Shown piece after piece: positions 42,027-50,642 of a stretch of 64,000 nucleotides of DNA (positions are counted from its first letter, which is position 1; each line of letters starts with the position of its first letter). The notes under the pieces were generated by a model. That model worked only from the letters and a program-made list of their open reading frames with translations. It had not been told where the DNA came from and made no database searches. Origin of the DNA: Muribaculaceae bacterium Isolate-013 (NCI) (lineage in GTDB: Bacteria; Bacteroidota; Bacteroidia; Bacteroidales; Muribaculaceae); assembly GCA_004102785.1 (NCBI GenBank), contig SCEJ01000006.1, positions 16,618-80,617 on the forward strand, read 5' to 3'. The translations under genes and the position numbers were made by a program.

Positions 42027-44333
42027 ATGAGGATTTTTACCGATACGGAGTATCCCCCTGTTGTGAAGAAGAACGGCGCCGCGGCGCCGCGCCCTGTGAA
42101 ATGGAGCATGGCCGGGTGCGCCAACCTGCGCCGCGACGATGATGAGCCGGAGATTCTGCGCCCGGCCGGAAAGCCGCATTGCCTGGCCCAGGTGTCGGTG
42201 CGGCCGAAAATCAGCTTCGAGTGCCGGCGCACGCAGATGCGCATAATCACGCTGTGGCTCTCGGGGCTTTCGCTGAGCTATTCCGTATCGCCGGGAGGTG
42301 TGGATATTTACAGCGCCGGGCGTCGCCTCCTCGGCGAGCTCCCTGCGGAGCCTGTTGAATTCATTCACGACGGCAAGGCGACGGTGAAGGTGCTCCTCAA
42401 GGGCGCCCCTGCGGTGTATGTGGACTATGACGACAGCACGCAGACGTGCAGCATGGCGGTGGAGATGCCTCCTCTGCCTGAGGTGGGCATCGGTGTGACC
42501 GATGTGCAGATGATGCGTGTGCAGGTGCGCGGCGGGCGTCTCTCCGGGGAGTCTGACGGTCGCTCGGCGGGCTCTCTGGCCGCCGCCGACAATAGTCTGC
42601 TTGTGTCGCGGGCTATGGACGCTTATTCTGTGCTGAAGGCGCAGGGCGCCGCCCAGGGGCGGTTCGTGCAGCCGGTGCTTGCGCGCTGGAGGGTGGTCGA
42701 TGCCTCGGGGGCCACGCTGATGCGCGGCCCGTGGGTGTATCCGTCGGCGCTCCAGGGGATGCAGTGCACCGGCGGTGTGTCGATGGCGTCGGCCGACTCG
42801 CTGGCATCGGTCAGCGACGGTGTGCTCCAGGCCCAGACCTACCGCCTGCGGCTTACCGGCGAGCTGCCTGTTCTGCCGGAGCCGTGGTGCTCGGTTGCGG
42901 CTAAGATGGTGGTGGAGGTTACGGCCGAGGCCGACCCGGTCGACCCTGACGGCGCTGTGAGCCAGGGATATGTCGATGTGGACCCGCAGGGGGTGACCTC
43001 GGCCAGGGTCTATCTGCCGGGATGCTCCCCCGAGGGGGCGGCGCACCGGTGGCTCTACCGTTCGAGGATTGTGGATGAACTGCGCCGGTGGCCGGCTACG
43101 TGCCGTGTGGTGGGGGTGATTGAACGGCCGTTCGCCGCCGGGGCGGTGCTCCTGTCGTCGATAAGCGCGCATACGGCTGATGCCGCCGTGACGCCCGACA
43201 GCGGCGGAGAAAGCTACACCTATACATCGGCCGTGCGGGCCGGGAATGCGCTGTTCCTGGGTAATCCGGCGCGGCAGGGGGCCCCGGCTGTTCCGGGGGG
43301 ATGCTTCGACATCGGCGGGGGGCGATATTCGCCGCTGGTGACGGGGGCCGCCGGCGCCACGGAGTTCGCCTCGGGGATGCGGATTCTTTCGCTCACGCCG
43401 ATGAAAGAGGCCTCGCTGGCATATTCCCTTACCGATGACCTTTCGCCGCATGTGGAGGCTCCGCAGGTGGCTGCAGTGGCGCCTGGAGCGCCCGAGTGGG
43501 GCACGGTGCATTTCGTCGATACTGCCGCGCCAGGCGCTCCCCCGGTGGTGTCGGTGGCCGGCACGGATGAGATTGTGGCCATGGCGCAGCCGCCGCGCGG
43601 AGGCTCGTCGTGGGATTTCGCCAGGGTGAAGCTGCTGCTCTTCGGCCGCGAGGGGATAAGGGTGGCCACTTTCGATGCCGGCGGGAGACTGCGCTCGTCG
43701 GCGCCGTTCGATCCGCGCGGCGTGCCGTCGGCGCGGTGTGTCTGCGCAGGCGTGGCCCCTTCGGGGGGCGGCTGCCTTTACGTTGTGGCCGGGGGCGACC
43801 TGCTCAGGGTACTCCCCTCGCGCTCCGAAACGCTGCTGCGGAGGTGCGATGCCGTGGCGATAGGGTGGAGCGGCCGCTATGGCGAGCTGTGGCTGCTGTC
43901 GGCCGACGGCCGACTGGAGCGGATGAATCAGCGCGGCGAACGCTTCAGTGTGCTTGCCGATGAGTTCGCGGGGCAGACCGCTGTGGAGTTCTCTTCATTC
44001 GGCGGGGAGTCGCTTATGGCTACCGCCGACGCACTCTATACCCTTGACTGGGAGGATGCTCCGGAGCTTGTGAGGTGCCGTCTGCGTCTGCGCGCCCAGG
44101 CTCCGGGGATTGCCCGCGGCGCGGAGCTGCATCTGTTCGGCAGCAATGTGACGGGGTCGGTGACGCTCTCGGGCGACAATGGCTCTGAGGTGCCCGAGAT
44201 GCTTGCCTCGGTGGGGCTGCGCGGCCAGGTCAACGCTCCGGTGAGGGTGCCGCTGCGGGTGCCTTACCGCCGCTGCCTTACGCTGGACGCCGACCTGCGG
44301 CTGCCGCCCGACGCCTCCCTGCGGTGGGAGTGA
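42027..44333 (+). CDS. Large protein of unknown function, possibly phage-structural in origin
   Basis: A protein of 768 residues without signal peptide or membrane segment. Its N-terminus (KPVKW-like segment, MAGCANLRRDDDEPEILRPAG) recalls the start of phage tail or stabilisation proteins, which begin with a list of named loci and parameters. The rest is beta-rich and glycine-rich, with repeated blade-like segments (GCLYVVAGGDLLRVLPS, GELWLLSADGRLERMNQRG, DALYTLDWEDAPELVRC) that suggest a beta-propeller. No phage genes surround it. A 607-residue open frame on the opposite strand is its shadow. Function unknown; the phage link is a weak inference. Confidence 0.7.
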   Translation: MRIFTDTEYPPVVKKNGAAAPRPVKWSMAGCANLRRDDDEPEILRPAGKPHCLAQVSVRPKISFECRRTQMRIITLWLSGLSLSYSVSPGGVDIYSAGRRLLGELPAEPVEFIHDGKATVKVLLKGAPAVYVDYDDSTQTCSMAVEMPPLPEVGIGVTDVQMMRVQVRGGRLSGESDGRSAGSLAAADNSLLVSRAMDAYSVLKAQGAAQGRFVQPVLARWRVVDASGATLMRGPWVYPSALQGMQCTGGVSMASADSLASVSDGVLQAQTYRLRLTGELPVLPEPWCSVAAKMVVEVTAEADPVDPDGAVSQGYVDVDPQGVTSARVYLPGCSPEGAAHRWLYRSRIVDELRRWPATCRVVGVIERPFAAGAVLLSSISAHTADAAVTPDSGGESYTYTSAVRAGNALFLGNPARQGAPAVPGGCFDIGGGRYSPLVTGAAGATEFASGMRILSLTPMKEASLAYSLTDDLSPHVEAPQVAAVAPGAPEWGTVHFVDTAAPGAPPVVSVAGTDEIVAMAQPPRGGSSWDFARVKLLLFGREGIRVATFDAGGRLRSSAPFDPRGVPSARCVCAGVAPSGGGCLYVVAGGDLLRVLPSRSETLLRRCDAVAIGWSGRYGELWLLSADGRLERMNQRGERFSVLADEFAGQTAVEFSSFGGESLMATADALYTLDWEDAPELVRCRLRLRAQAPGIARGAELHLFGSNVTGSVTLSGDNGSEVPEMLASVGLRGQVNAPVRVPLRVPYRRCLTLDADLRLPPDASLRWE

Positions 44334-44345
44334 AGTGCGGGAGCA

Positions 44346-45563
44346 TCAGTGGCCGCGGTATTTTTTCAGCAGTGACTGGATTGCGCCGCGCAGGGCTGTT
44401 ATGGGGCCGACCTGCCCTTTGAACTTGCGCATCAGTCTTTGGTCGGGCTGTATGTTGCGGTGCAGGCGGTCGTGGTCGAGGGTATCCACGCGCTCTACAA
44501 GGGCCAGCACTCCGGCATCGGGTGCGGGTGCGAAATCGGGCGCGAGGAGGCCGGCCTCATCGGCCTTTGGCGGGTGTTTTTCCAGTTTTTTGGCCTCGCC
44601 TACGGTGATATATGTGCGGTCGGTGACGTAGAGCTCTGCGTAAGTGCTCACAAAATATGGCTCGTTGCGGCGGAACTGGTTGTAGATTCCGCCGCCGCGG
44701 CCGTTTGTCTCGATGTTGAAGGTCATGGCCTGGAGGTTGTCGGCGGTCACGGAGTAGCGTCCGGCGTCGGCGAAGGTGTATTTCAGCCTCAGGTCGGTGA
44801 ATTCCACGTCGCGCCGGCTGTGGGCGAACAGCGCCGGCACCCATCGGCGCGCGGCGGTGTCGGCAAGCACGTTGATGTCGATGCTCACGTCGTCGGCGTT
44901 GCGCCGCCATATCGACGAGGGGGAGTAGCGGCCGCGTATGGTATCGGCGGCCGCGGTGTCGGTGTGCAGCCGCGGGGGGAGGTCGACGGCGGCGGGTATC
45001 CCTATCCAGTCCGACCATGAGAAGTGCTGGCCGAACCGGTTGCTTACGGAGTCGGTGCCGCCGGCCGAGGAGAAGCGGTAGCATGAGCGCGAGGCCAGGA
45101 GCCGGGGCTGTGTCCATCCGCGGTATTTGCCGGCATTCCGGGAGGGAATCATGAAGTCGACGGTTTTCTCGCGGAAGAGGAATATGGTGTCGGTGTAGGT
45201 TGTGAGGGTGGAGTATTCGCGCACGTATGCCGTGAGGTGGAGCACGTGCCGCTTGCCCGGGGCTATGGTGATTTCGGGCAGGTCGTAGGATATTTCGTGG
45301 AGACGTACGCGCTCCATGGCCGGCGATGCCACAGTGGCGGGGGCGTAGCCGATGTAGCGCACTGTCAGCGGATAGGCATTGTCGGGGGCGTAGGGCAGGA
45401 GGCCGTTGTCGGAGCATATGCCCACAACATTGCCGCGGCGGTCAAACACCGAGGCCGCGGGGAGTGGCTCGCCGGTGGCGGCGTCGACGGCTGTCGCCGT
45501 GCGTGCCGAGGCGCATAGGGCGAAAAGCAGCAGGAGGGTGGAGAGGAGAGAGCGGATAGGCAT
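44346..45563 (-). CDS. Exported protein with carboxypeptidase-like regulatory domain, function unknown
   Basis: A protein of 405 residues with a signal peptide (1-20, ending CASARTATA). An N-terminal beta domain (about 25-95, VDAATGEPLPAASVFDRRGNVVG) matches the carboxypeptidase-regulatory-like fold often seen at the start of Bacteroidetes outer membrane proteins. The larger remaining part (about 110-405) is mixed; it includes RHVLHLTAYVREYSTLTTY and YVTDRTYITVGEAKKLEKHP. It is probably periplasmic or surface-linked. It lies 2 bases after the polyprenyl synthase gene on the same strand and so probably in one operon with it. Confidence 0.75.
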   Translation of the reverse strand: MPIRSLLSTLLLLFALCASARTATAVDAATGEPLPAASVFDRRGNVVGICSDNGLLPYAPDNAYPLTVRYIGYAPATVASPAMERVRLHEISYDLPEITIAPGKRHVLHLTAYVREYSTLTTYTDTIFLFREKTVDFMIPSRNAGKYRGWTQPRLLASRSCYRFSSAGGTDSVSNRFGQHFSWSDWIGIPAAVDLPPRLHTDTAAADTIRGRYSPSSIWRRNADDVSIDINVLADTAARRWVPALFAHSRRDVEFTDLRLKYTFADAGRYSVTADNLQAMTFNIETNGRGGGIYNQFRRNEPYFVSTYAELYVTDRTYITVGEAKKLEKHPPKADEAGLLAPDFAPAPDAGVLALVERVDTLDHDRLHRNIQPDQRLMRKFKGQVGPITALRGAIQSLLKKYRGH

Positions 45564-45565
45564 TG

Positions 45566-46552
45566 TCAGTATTCGCGGTCGATTACGTGTGAGATCAGGG
45601 CAATGAAGTCGTCGCGCCAGGGTGACGGCTCCGGGAATGCGTTACAGAGCGTTTCAGTGGCTTCGGAGGCCATGCGCTGCATTGTCTGCCGGGCGTATTC
45701 AATGCCGCCGTTTTCCACGGCGAAGTTTATGAGCAGGTCGATTTCGGCCGGCTCGAGGAGCTCCTTCCGGGCGAGCGCCGCCATCTGCCGGTGGTCGGGG
45801 TGGCCGGTGAGAGTGAGCGCGTGGAGGAGGGGGAGTGTGATTTTCCCTTCGCGGAGGTCGTTTCCGGTGGGTTTCCCGATTTTGGTGTCGGGGAAGTAGT
45901 CGAATATGTCGTCGCGGATCTGGAAGCAGAGGCCCAGCAGGCGTGCGTATTCACGCAGAGCCTCATAGCGTGGGTCATCGCTTTCGATTCCGGCGGCTAT
46001 GGCTCCTATCTCCACGCATGATATGAAGAGGGAGGCCGTTTTGCGGTATATTATTTCAAAGTATGAATTTTCGGAGGGGTCGGCGTAGCGTGCGTTGTAG
46101 ATTTCGTCGAGCTCGCCTATGGAGAGGAGGCGGCCGAGGTTTGATATCGATTCAACGATGCGTATGTTGCCGGTGTGTACGCTCTGGAGCAGGGCGCTGG
46201 AGAGGAAGAAGTCGCCGACGAGCACGGCCAGGTGGTTGTCCCACAGACCGTTGATTGTTGCGGCGCCGCGGCGTGTGACGGTGTCGTCGACAACGTCGTC
46301 GTGTATCAGCGAGGCGTTGTGCAGCAGTTCTACGGCGGCGGCACCGTGCATGGTGCGCTCGTTGACGTTGCCGAGGATTTTTCCGGCGAGGAGCACGAGC
46401 ATGGGGCGAATCTGCTTCCCTTTGCGCTCGAGGAAGGTGGCGATGACGCGGTTCATCAGTTCGTTAGGCGACGACAACGCGCTCAGGATAAGCTCGTTGA
46501 GCTTTCTGAGGTCGGGGGCGAGGGTGCTTTGTATGTTCTGGAATCGGGTCAT
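45566..46552 (-). CDS. Polyprenyl diphosphate synthase (octaprenyl/heptaprenyl-type)
   Basis: A protein of 328 residues of the trans-isoprenyl synthase family. The first aspartate-rich motif is HDDVVDD (85-90) and the second is RDDIFDYFPD, both needed for magnesium-pyrophosphate binding. RPMLVLLAG and the late KGKQIRP lysine/arginine sites are conserved. The product is probably the side chain of menaquinone. The length resembles IspB. The ATG at 46552 begins MTRFQNIQS. A TACTTTTG box lies 19 bases upstream (46572-46579 on the minus strand). Confidence 0.93.
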   Translation of the reverse strand: MTRFQNIQSTLAPDLRKLNELILSALSSPNELMNRVIATFLERKGKQIRPMLVLLAGKILGNVNERTMHGAAAVELLHNASLIHDDVVDDTVTRRGAATINGLWDNHLAVLVGDFFLSSALLQSVHTGNIRIVESISNLGRLLSIGELDEIYNARYADPSENSYFEIIYRKTASLFISCVEIGAIAAGIESDDPRYEALREYARLLGLCFQIRDDIFDYFPDTKIGKPTGNDLREGKITLPLLHALTLTGHPDHRQMAALARKELLEPAEIDLLINFAVENGGIEYARQTMQRMASEATETLCNAFPEPSPWRDDFIALISHVIDREY

Positions 46553-46571
46553 CTATCGTTAATATACGGTG

Positions 46572-46579
46572 CAAAAGTA
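46572..46579 (-). promoter_or_regulatory. -7 box of the polyprenyl synthase gene
   Basis: TACTTTTG on the minus strand fits TAnnTTTG; the ATG follows 19 bases later. Confidence 0.5.
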
Positions 46580-46611
46580 GTGAAAAAACTTGGGAGAGAC
46601 AATAGGAGGGG

Positions 46612-47775
46612 TCAGAGTCGGTCGGCGAGGAAGTCGGCGATGCGGGGGCATGCGAGTCCGTCGCCGTAGGGGTTGACGGCGTGGCTCATGGCCGAGTAAG
46701 CGTCGGGAGAGGTGAGGAGTGTTGTCACCGAGCTGACGATAGAGTCGTAGTCGGTGCCTACGAGGCGCACTGTGCCGGCCTCGAGGGCTTCGGGTCGCTC
46801 GGTGGTGTCGCGCATCACCAGCACCGGTTTTCCGAGGCCGGGGGCTTCCTCCTGTATTCCTCCCGAATCGGTGAGCACGAGGGTGGCTTTCTCCATGAGG
46901 AATACGAAGCGGAGGTATTCGAGTGGCTCGATGAAGTAGACGTTTGGGTGGCGGGTTTCGCCGAATACCTGCGCTATTGGGCGCCGCACGTTGGGGTTGA
47001 GGTGCATCGGATATACGAAGTCTACTTCGGGGAAGCGTGCGGCGAGGTCGCGTATGGCGGTGCATATGCGCATGAATCCGTCGCCGAAGTTCTCTCGCCG
47101 GTGTCCGGTTATGAGTACCATGCGCCTGCCGGCGTCGACGGCATCGACCGGATACCCGGCCTCTGCGAGCTGTGTGGCGAGGGTGTGCCGCATCTGCGGG
47201 TCGTTCTTTATTTTCCCGATTACGGAGAATAGTGCGTCGATGACGGTGTTGCCTGTTACGGCGATGTTGTCTTCGCTGACCGCCTCGGCGAGGAGGTTGC
47301 GGCGGGCCAGGGGGGTGGGGGCGAAGTGGTATGTGGCGAGCCGTCCGGTGAGCTGCCGGTTCATCTCTTCGGGCCAGGGGGAGTAGATGTTGCCGGTGCG
47401 TAGTCCGGCTTCGATATGCCCTACCGGAATCTGGCGGTAGAAAGCGGCCATGGCCGCCGCTGTGGATGTTGTTGTGTCGCCGTGTACGAGCACGATGTCG
47501 GGCTCGCCGGCTTTGTCGAAGACCTGTCGCATCCCTTCGAGCACGCGCACGGTAACGTCGGTGAGGTCCTGCCCCTGGCGCATGATGTCGAGGTCGTAGT
47601 CGGGGGTGATGTCGAAAATATCGAGTACCTGGTCGAGCATCTGGCGGTGCTGTCCGGTGACGGTGACGATGGTGCGGAACTGGTTGGGGCGTTTCTGGAG
47701 CTCCTTTACCAGGGGCGCCATCTTTATGGCTTCCGGCCTTGTGCCGAATACGAGCATTACGGTCTTCATCTTCAT
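46612..47775 (-). CDS. wecB: UDP-N-acetylglucosamine 2-epimerase (non-hydrolysing)
   Basis: A protein of 387 residues that interconverts UDP-GlcNAc and UDP-ManNAc. Signatures are VFGTRPEAIKMAPLV at the start, VHGDTTTSTAAAM, HIEAGLRTGNIYSPWPEEMNR, TGHRRENFG and LTDSGGIQEEAPGLGKPVLV. A second start (ATG at 47769) is two codons later. It lies 13 bases after the glycosyltransferase gene on the same strand and last in the three-gene set. Confidence 0.95.
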   Translation of the reverse strand: MKMKTVMLVFGTRPEAIKMAPLVKELQKRPNQFRTIVTVTGQHRQMLDQVLDIFDITPDYDLDIMRQGQDLTDVTVRVLEGMRQVFDKAGEPDIVLVHGDTTTSTAAAMAAFYRQIPVGHIEAGLRTGNIYSPWPEEMNRQLTGRLATYHFAPTPLARRNLLAEAVSEDNIAVTGNTVIDALFSVIGKIKNDPQMRHTLATQLAEAGYPVDAVDAGRRMVLITGHRRENFGDGFMRICTAIRDLAARFPEVDFVYPMHLNPNVRRPIAQVFGETRHPNVYFIEPLEYLRFVFLMEKATLVLTDSGGIQEEAPGLGKPVLVMRDTTERPEALEAGTVRLVGTDYDSIVSSVTTLLTSPDAYSAMSHAVNPYGDGLACPRIADFLADRL

Positions 47776-47788
47776 CGGGATAAACAGG

Positions 47789-48487
47789 TTATAGGCGTCC
47801 GGTGTAAAGCCTTGCGGCGAACCGGAGGTAGGGGGTTATGCGCCTTATGCGCGAGGGTTGGGCCACGAAACGCCACAGCCACTCGCATCCGATAGCGCGC
47901 ACCCATCGCGGCGCTCTTTTGAAAAGGCCCATGTAGAGGTCGAACGAGCCGCCGAGCCCCTGGTAGAGGGCGTGGTGGCGTGCGAGCATCTCCTCCATGA
48001 GGTATTCCTGCTTTGGTGAGCCCATTGCCACGAATACGATGTCGGGGCGTTTTGCGGCGATGTCGTCGATGAGGTCGCTCCGCTCCCCTTCGGTGCGCAG
48101 AAAACCGTCGCGATAGCCCACGATTCTGAGTTTCGGATATCGTTTGCGCAGTTTGTAGACCACGCCGCCCACCACTTCGGGGCGCGAGCCTACGAGGTAG
48201 AATGTGCGGTCGGCGTTGTGCTGCTCGATGAAGTCGAGCCAGAGTTCGCATCCGGGGATTCGTATGGCGTTGCGCGCGCCTTTTCGGCGCACGGCTTTTA
48301 CTGCTCCGGCTCCGTCGCAGTATCCGATGTTGTCGCGCACCAGAGCTGCGAGGCGGGGGGTGGCGTTTACGGTTTTTTCGGCGTTTACGGCCACGAGTAT
48401 GCCCCCGCGCTCCAGAGCGTAGTCCATCAGCTCCGGACGCGATTCAAAAGCTTTTACGGCGAGTGGCCCGACGTTTACTTCCTTCAT
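47789..48487 (-). CDS. WecG/TagA/CpsF family glycosyltransferase (GT26)
   Basis: A protein of 232 residues. The family motifs are ILVAVNAEKTVNATPRL, IGYCDGAGAVKAVRRKG (catalytic aspartate region), FYLVGSRPEVVGGV and PDIVFVAMGSPKQEYLMEE. In known cases it adds ManNAc (TagA) or ManNAcA (WecG) to GlcNAc-PP-undecaprenol on the inner face of the membrane. The neighbouring epimerase and dehydrogenase supply UDP-ManNAc and UDP-ManNAcA, so ManNAcA transfer is likely. It starts 35 bases after wecC and is in the same operon. Confidence 0.92.
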   Translation of the reverse strand: MKEVNVGPLAVKAFESRPELMDYALERGGILVAVNAEKTVNATPRLAALVRDNIGYCDGAGAVKAVRRKGARNAIRIPGCELWLDFIEQHNADRTFYLVGSRPEVVGGVVYKLRKRYPKLRIVGYRDGFLRTEGERSDLIDDIAAKRPDIVFVAMGSPKQEYLMEEMLARHHALYQGLGGSFDLYMGLFKRAPRWVRAIGCEWLWRFVAQPSRIRRITPYLRFAARLYTGRL

Positions 48488-48522
48488 GGCATCTAAAGAC
48501 CGTTGTGAGCAGTTACGAGGTT

Positions 48523-49743
48523 TCAGACGAATTGCGATGTGATTCCGCAGAAGTCGATAATCTGTTTGTTTTCAGGGTTTGCCGGGAGCTGTCGGAAGGG
48601 GGTGTGGCCCGTGAGGTAGACAACGATGTCGGCGCGCGAGAAGGCCTCGCCGCATGGGGTGAGGGTGAACTGCGGGTGCGACTCGATGTTAGGTTCCACG
48701 ATCAGAAATTCGGCTTTTCCGGCATAGTCGGCGGTGAGGGAGCGCGCGATTTCCATTGCGGGAGATTCGCGCAGGTCGTCGATGTCGGGCTTGAATGCGA
48801 GTCCCATCAGCGCCACTACGGGGGCGCGGTGATGCCCGGCCTCGAATTTAAGGATGGCGGCGGCCACACGGTCGGCGCTCCAGCGTGCCTTGCCGTTGTT
48901 GACTTCGCGGGCGAGGGCGATGATGCGTGCCTCTCCGGGATATGAGGAGGAGATGAAATAGGGGTCGACGGCGATGCAGTGGCCGCCCACGCCGCATCCG
49001 GGGCGCAGGATGTTGACGCGCGGATGTCTGTTGGCCAGCGAGATAAGCTCCCACACGTTGATTCCGGCCTTGTCGCATATCACTGAAAGCTCGTTGGCGA
49101 AAGCGATCTGCACGTCGCGCGAGGAGTTCTCTGTGAGTTTGCACATTTCGGCTGTGCGTGCGTTGGTGCGGTGTAGCTGCCCTTTGACGAACCGGGCATA
49201 GAAAGCTGCGGCGGCTTCGGCGCTTTCAGGGTCGAGGCCGCCGATTACGCGGTCGTTGTGAACCAGTTCGTATGCCACGTTGCCGGGGAGCACGCGCTCG
49301 GGGCAGTATGCGATATGGATTTTACCTTTCAGCTCGGGGCGGAGTGAGAAAATGATGTCGGCCATCTTCTCGGTTGTGCCCACGGGTGATGTGGATTCGA
49401 TGATGAACAGCGAGCCTTCACGCAGAAAGGGGATTACGGAGCGTGTAGCGGCTTCCACATAGCTGATGTCGGGGAGGTGGTTCCCTTTGAAAGGTGTGGG
49501 CACCACGATGAAGAAAGCGTCGGCCTGCCGAGGCGAAGTGAAGGCCTTCAGCTTGCCGGAGCCGACGGCCTCGCGCAGTTTTTCAGCCATGCCCGGCTCA
49601 ACGATATGAAGTTTACCCGAGTTGGTCATCTCAACCACCCGGGGGTCAATGTCGACACCGGTAACCTCGACGTTACCTTCGGTGGCGGCTATAATGGCAG
49701 TAGGCAGCCCTATGTAACCGAGCCCTACAAAGCATGCTCTCAT
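48523..49743 (-). CDS. wecC: UDP-N-acetyl-D-mannosamine dehydrogenase
   Basis: A protein of 406 residues of the UDP-sugar 6-dehydrogenase family. It oxidises UDP-ManNAc to UDP-ManNAcA with NAD. The NAD motif CFVGLGYIGLPTA is at residues 4-16, the active-site cysteine lies in CGVGGHCIAVDPYF, and ESTSPVGTTEKMADI and AYCPERVLPGN are typical of the ManNAc branch. It heads the minus-strand three-gene operon. A TACCTTTG box at 49778-49785 (minus strand) lies 34 bases upstream. Confidence 0.93.
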   Translation of the reverse strand: MRACFVGLGYIGLPTAIIAATEGNVEVTGVDIDPRVVEMTNSGKLHIVEPGMAEKLREAVGSGKLKAFTSPRQADAFFIVVPTPFKGNHLPDISYVEAATRSVIPFLREGSLFIIESTSPVGTTEKMADIIFSLRPELKGKIHIAYCPERVLPGNVAYELVHNDRVIGGLDPESAEAAAAFYARFVKGQLHRTNARTAEMCKLTENSSRDVQIAFANELSVICDKAGINVWELISLANRHPRVNILRPGCGVGGHCIAVDPYFISSSYPGEARIIALAREVNNGKARWSADRVAAAILKFEAGHHRAPVVALMGLAFKPDIDDLRESPAMEIARSLTADYAGKAEFLIVEPNIESHPQFTLTPCGEAFSRADIVVYLTGHTPFRQLPANPENKQIIDFCGITSQFV

Positions 49744-49777
49744 ATATGGTTTTATGTAGAATTCTGAAAAAGTAACG

Positions 49778-49785
49778 CAAAGGTA
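49778..49785 (-). promoter_or_regulatory. -7 box of the wecC-wecG-wecB operon
   Basis: TACCTTTG on the minus strand, 34 bases before the wecC ATG at 49743. Confidence 0.5.
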
Positions 49786-49824
49786 GTGTTAATTATTGTA
49801 TATACAGCGGGCGGGGGGATAAAA

Positions 49825-49856
49825 TTTGCGATTCCGGCGATAAATGATTAAATTTG
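49825..49856 (+). promoter_or_regulatory. Promoter of trmB, 9 bases from ATG
   Basis: TTTG at 49825-49828, 20 bases, then TAAATTTG at 49849-49856: a complete Bacteroidetes promoter. The ATG is at 49866, so the leader is only a few bases. Confidence 0.7.
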
Positions 49857-49865
49857 CCGTCAAGT

Positions 49866-50633
49866 ATGGGAAAGAACAAACTGAAGAAATTCGCCGATAT
49901 GGCGCAGATGGACCGAGTGTACCAGTATCCTTTCGCGGCGCTCAGGGAGGGCGGTTTTCCGCTCCGCGGGCGCTGGGGTGAGGAAGTGTTCGGCAACGGC
50001 AACCCCATAGTGCTGGAGCTTGGCTGCGGCAAGGGGGAGTACACCGTAGGGCTCGGGCGGCGTTTCCCCGGAATGAATTTCATCGGCATCGACATCAAGG
50101 GTGCGCGCATGTGGACCGGGGCCCGGGCCGCCGAGGCCGAGGGGCTCGGCAATGTGGCGTTTCTGCGCACGAGCATCGAGCTGCTTGAATCGTTTTTCAC
50201 CCCCGGCGAGGTTAGCGGCCTGTGGATAACGTTTCCTGACCCACAGATGAAAAAGGAGCGCAAGCGCCTGACGGGCACCAGGATGATTGACCTTTACCGG
50301 CGGGTGCTCGCTCCCGGCGGGATGGTGAACCTGAAGACCGACTCGCCGTTTCTGTTCGCCTATACCCGTGAGATGCTTGCCGCCAACGGCATCGAGCCGC
50401 AGGTGTGCTGCGCCGACATATATGGCGCCGACGCTCCGGCCGGGATATTCCCGGAAGGTCTCACTGAGCTGCGCACCTATTATGAGCAGCAGTGGCTTTC
50501 GCGCGGCATGACGATAAAGTATGTGTCGTTCGCCATACCGCCGTGCGGCCTTGAGCTCAGGGAGCCTGAGGTGGAGATCGAGCTCGACGCTTACAGGGCG
50601 TATCCCCGCCACCACGTAATTGCGAATTTATAA
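49866..50633 (+). CDS. trmB: tRNA (guanine-N7-)-methyltransferase
   Basis: A protein of 255 residues that methylates G46 of tRNA. The SAM motif LELGCGKGEYTVGLGRRFPG, then FIGIDIKGARMWTGA, the WITFPDPQMKKERKRL motif and the TD-containing MVNLKTDSPFLF segment are all characteristic of TrmB. The ATG at 49866 (MGKNKLKKF) is taken over an upstream in-frame TTG or ATG because the promoter box lies just before it. The mrp gene follows 9 bases later. Confidence 0.95.
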   Translation: MGKNKLKKFADMAQMDRVYQYPFAALREGGFPLRGRWGEEVFGNGNPIVLELGCGKGEYTVGLGRRFPGMNFIGIDIKGARMWTGARAAEAEGLGNVAFLRTSIELLESFFTPGEVSGLWITFPDPQMKKERKRLTGTRMIDLYRRVLAPGGMVNLKTDSPFLFAYTREMLAANGIEPQVCCADIYGADAPAGIFPEGLTELRTYYEQQWLSRGMTIKYVSFAIPPCGLELREPEVEIELDAYRAYPRHHVIANL

Positions 50634-50642
50634 TTAGATATA

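Noticed and set aside
41688..43511. 607-residue open frame on the minus strand
   Set aside because: It lies opposite the 768-residue gene and reads as low-complexity Arg/His/Pro/Ala sequence, typical of the antisense of GC-rich coding DNA.
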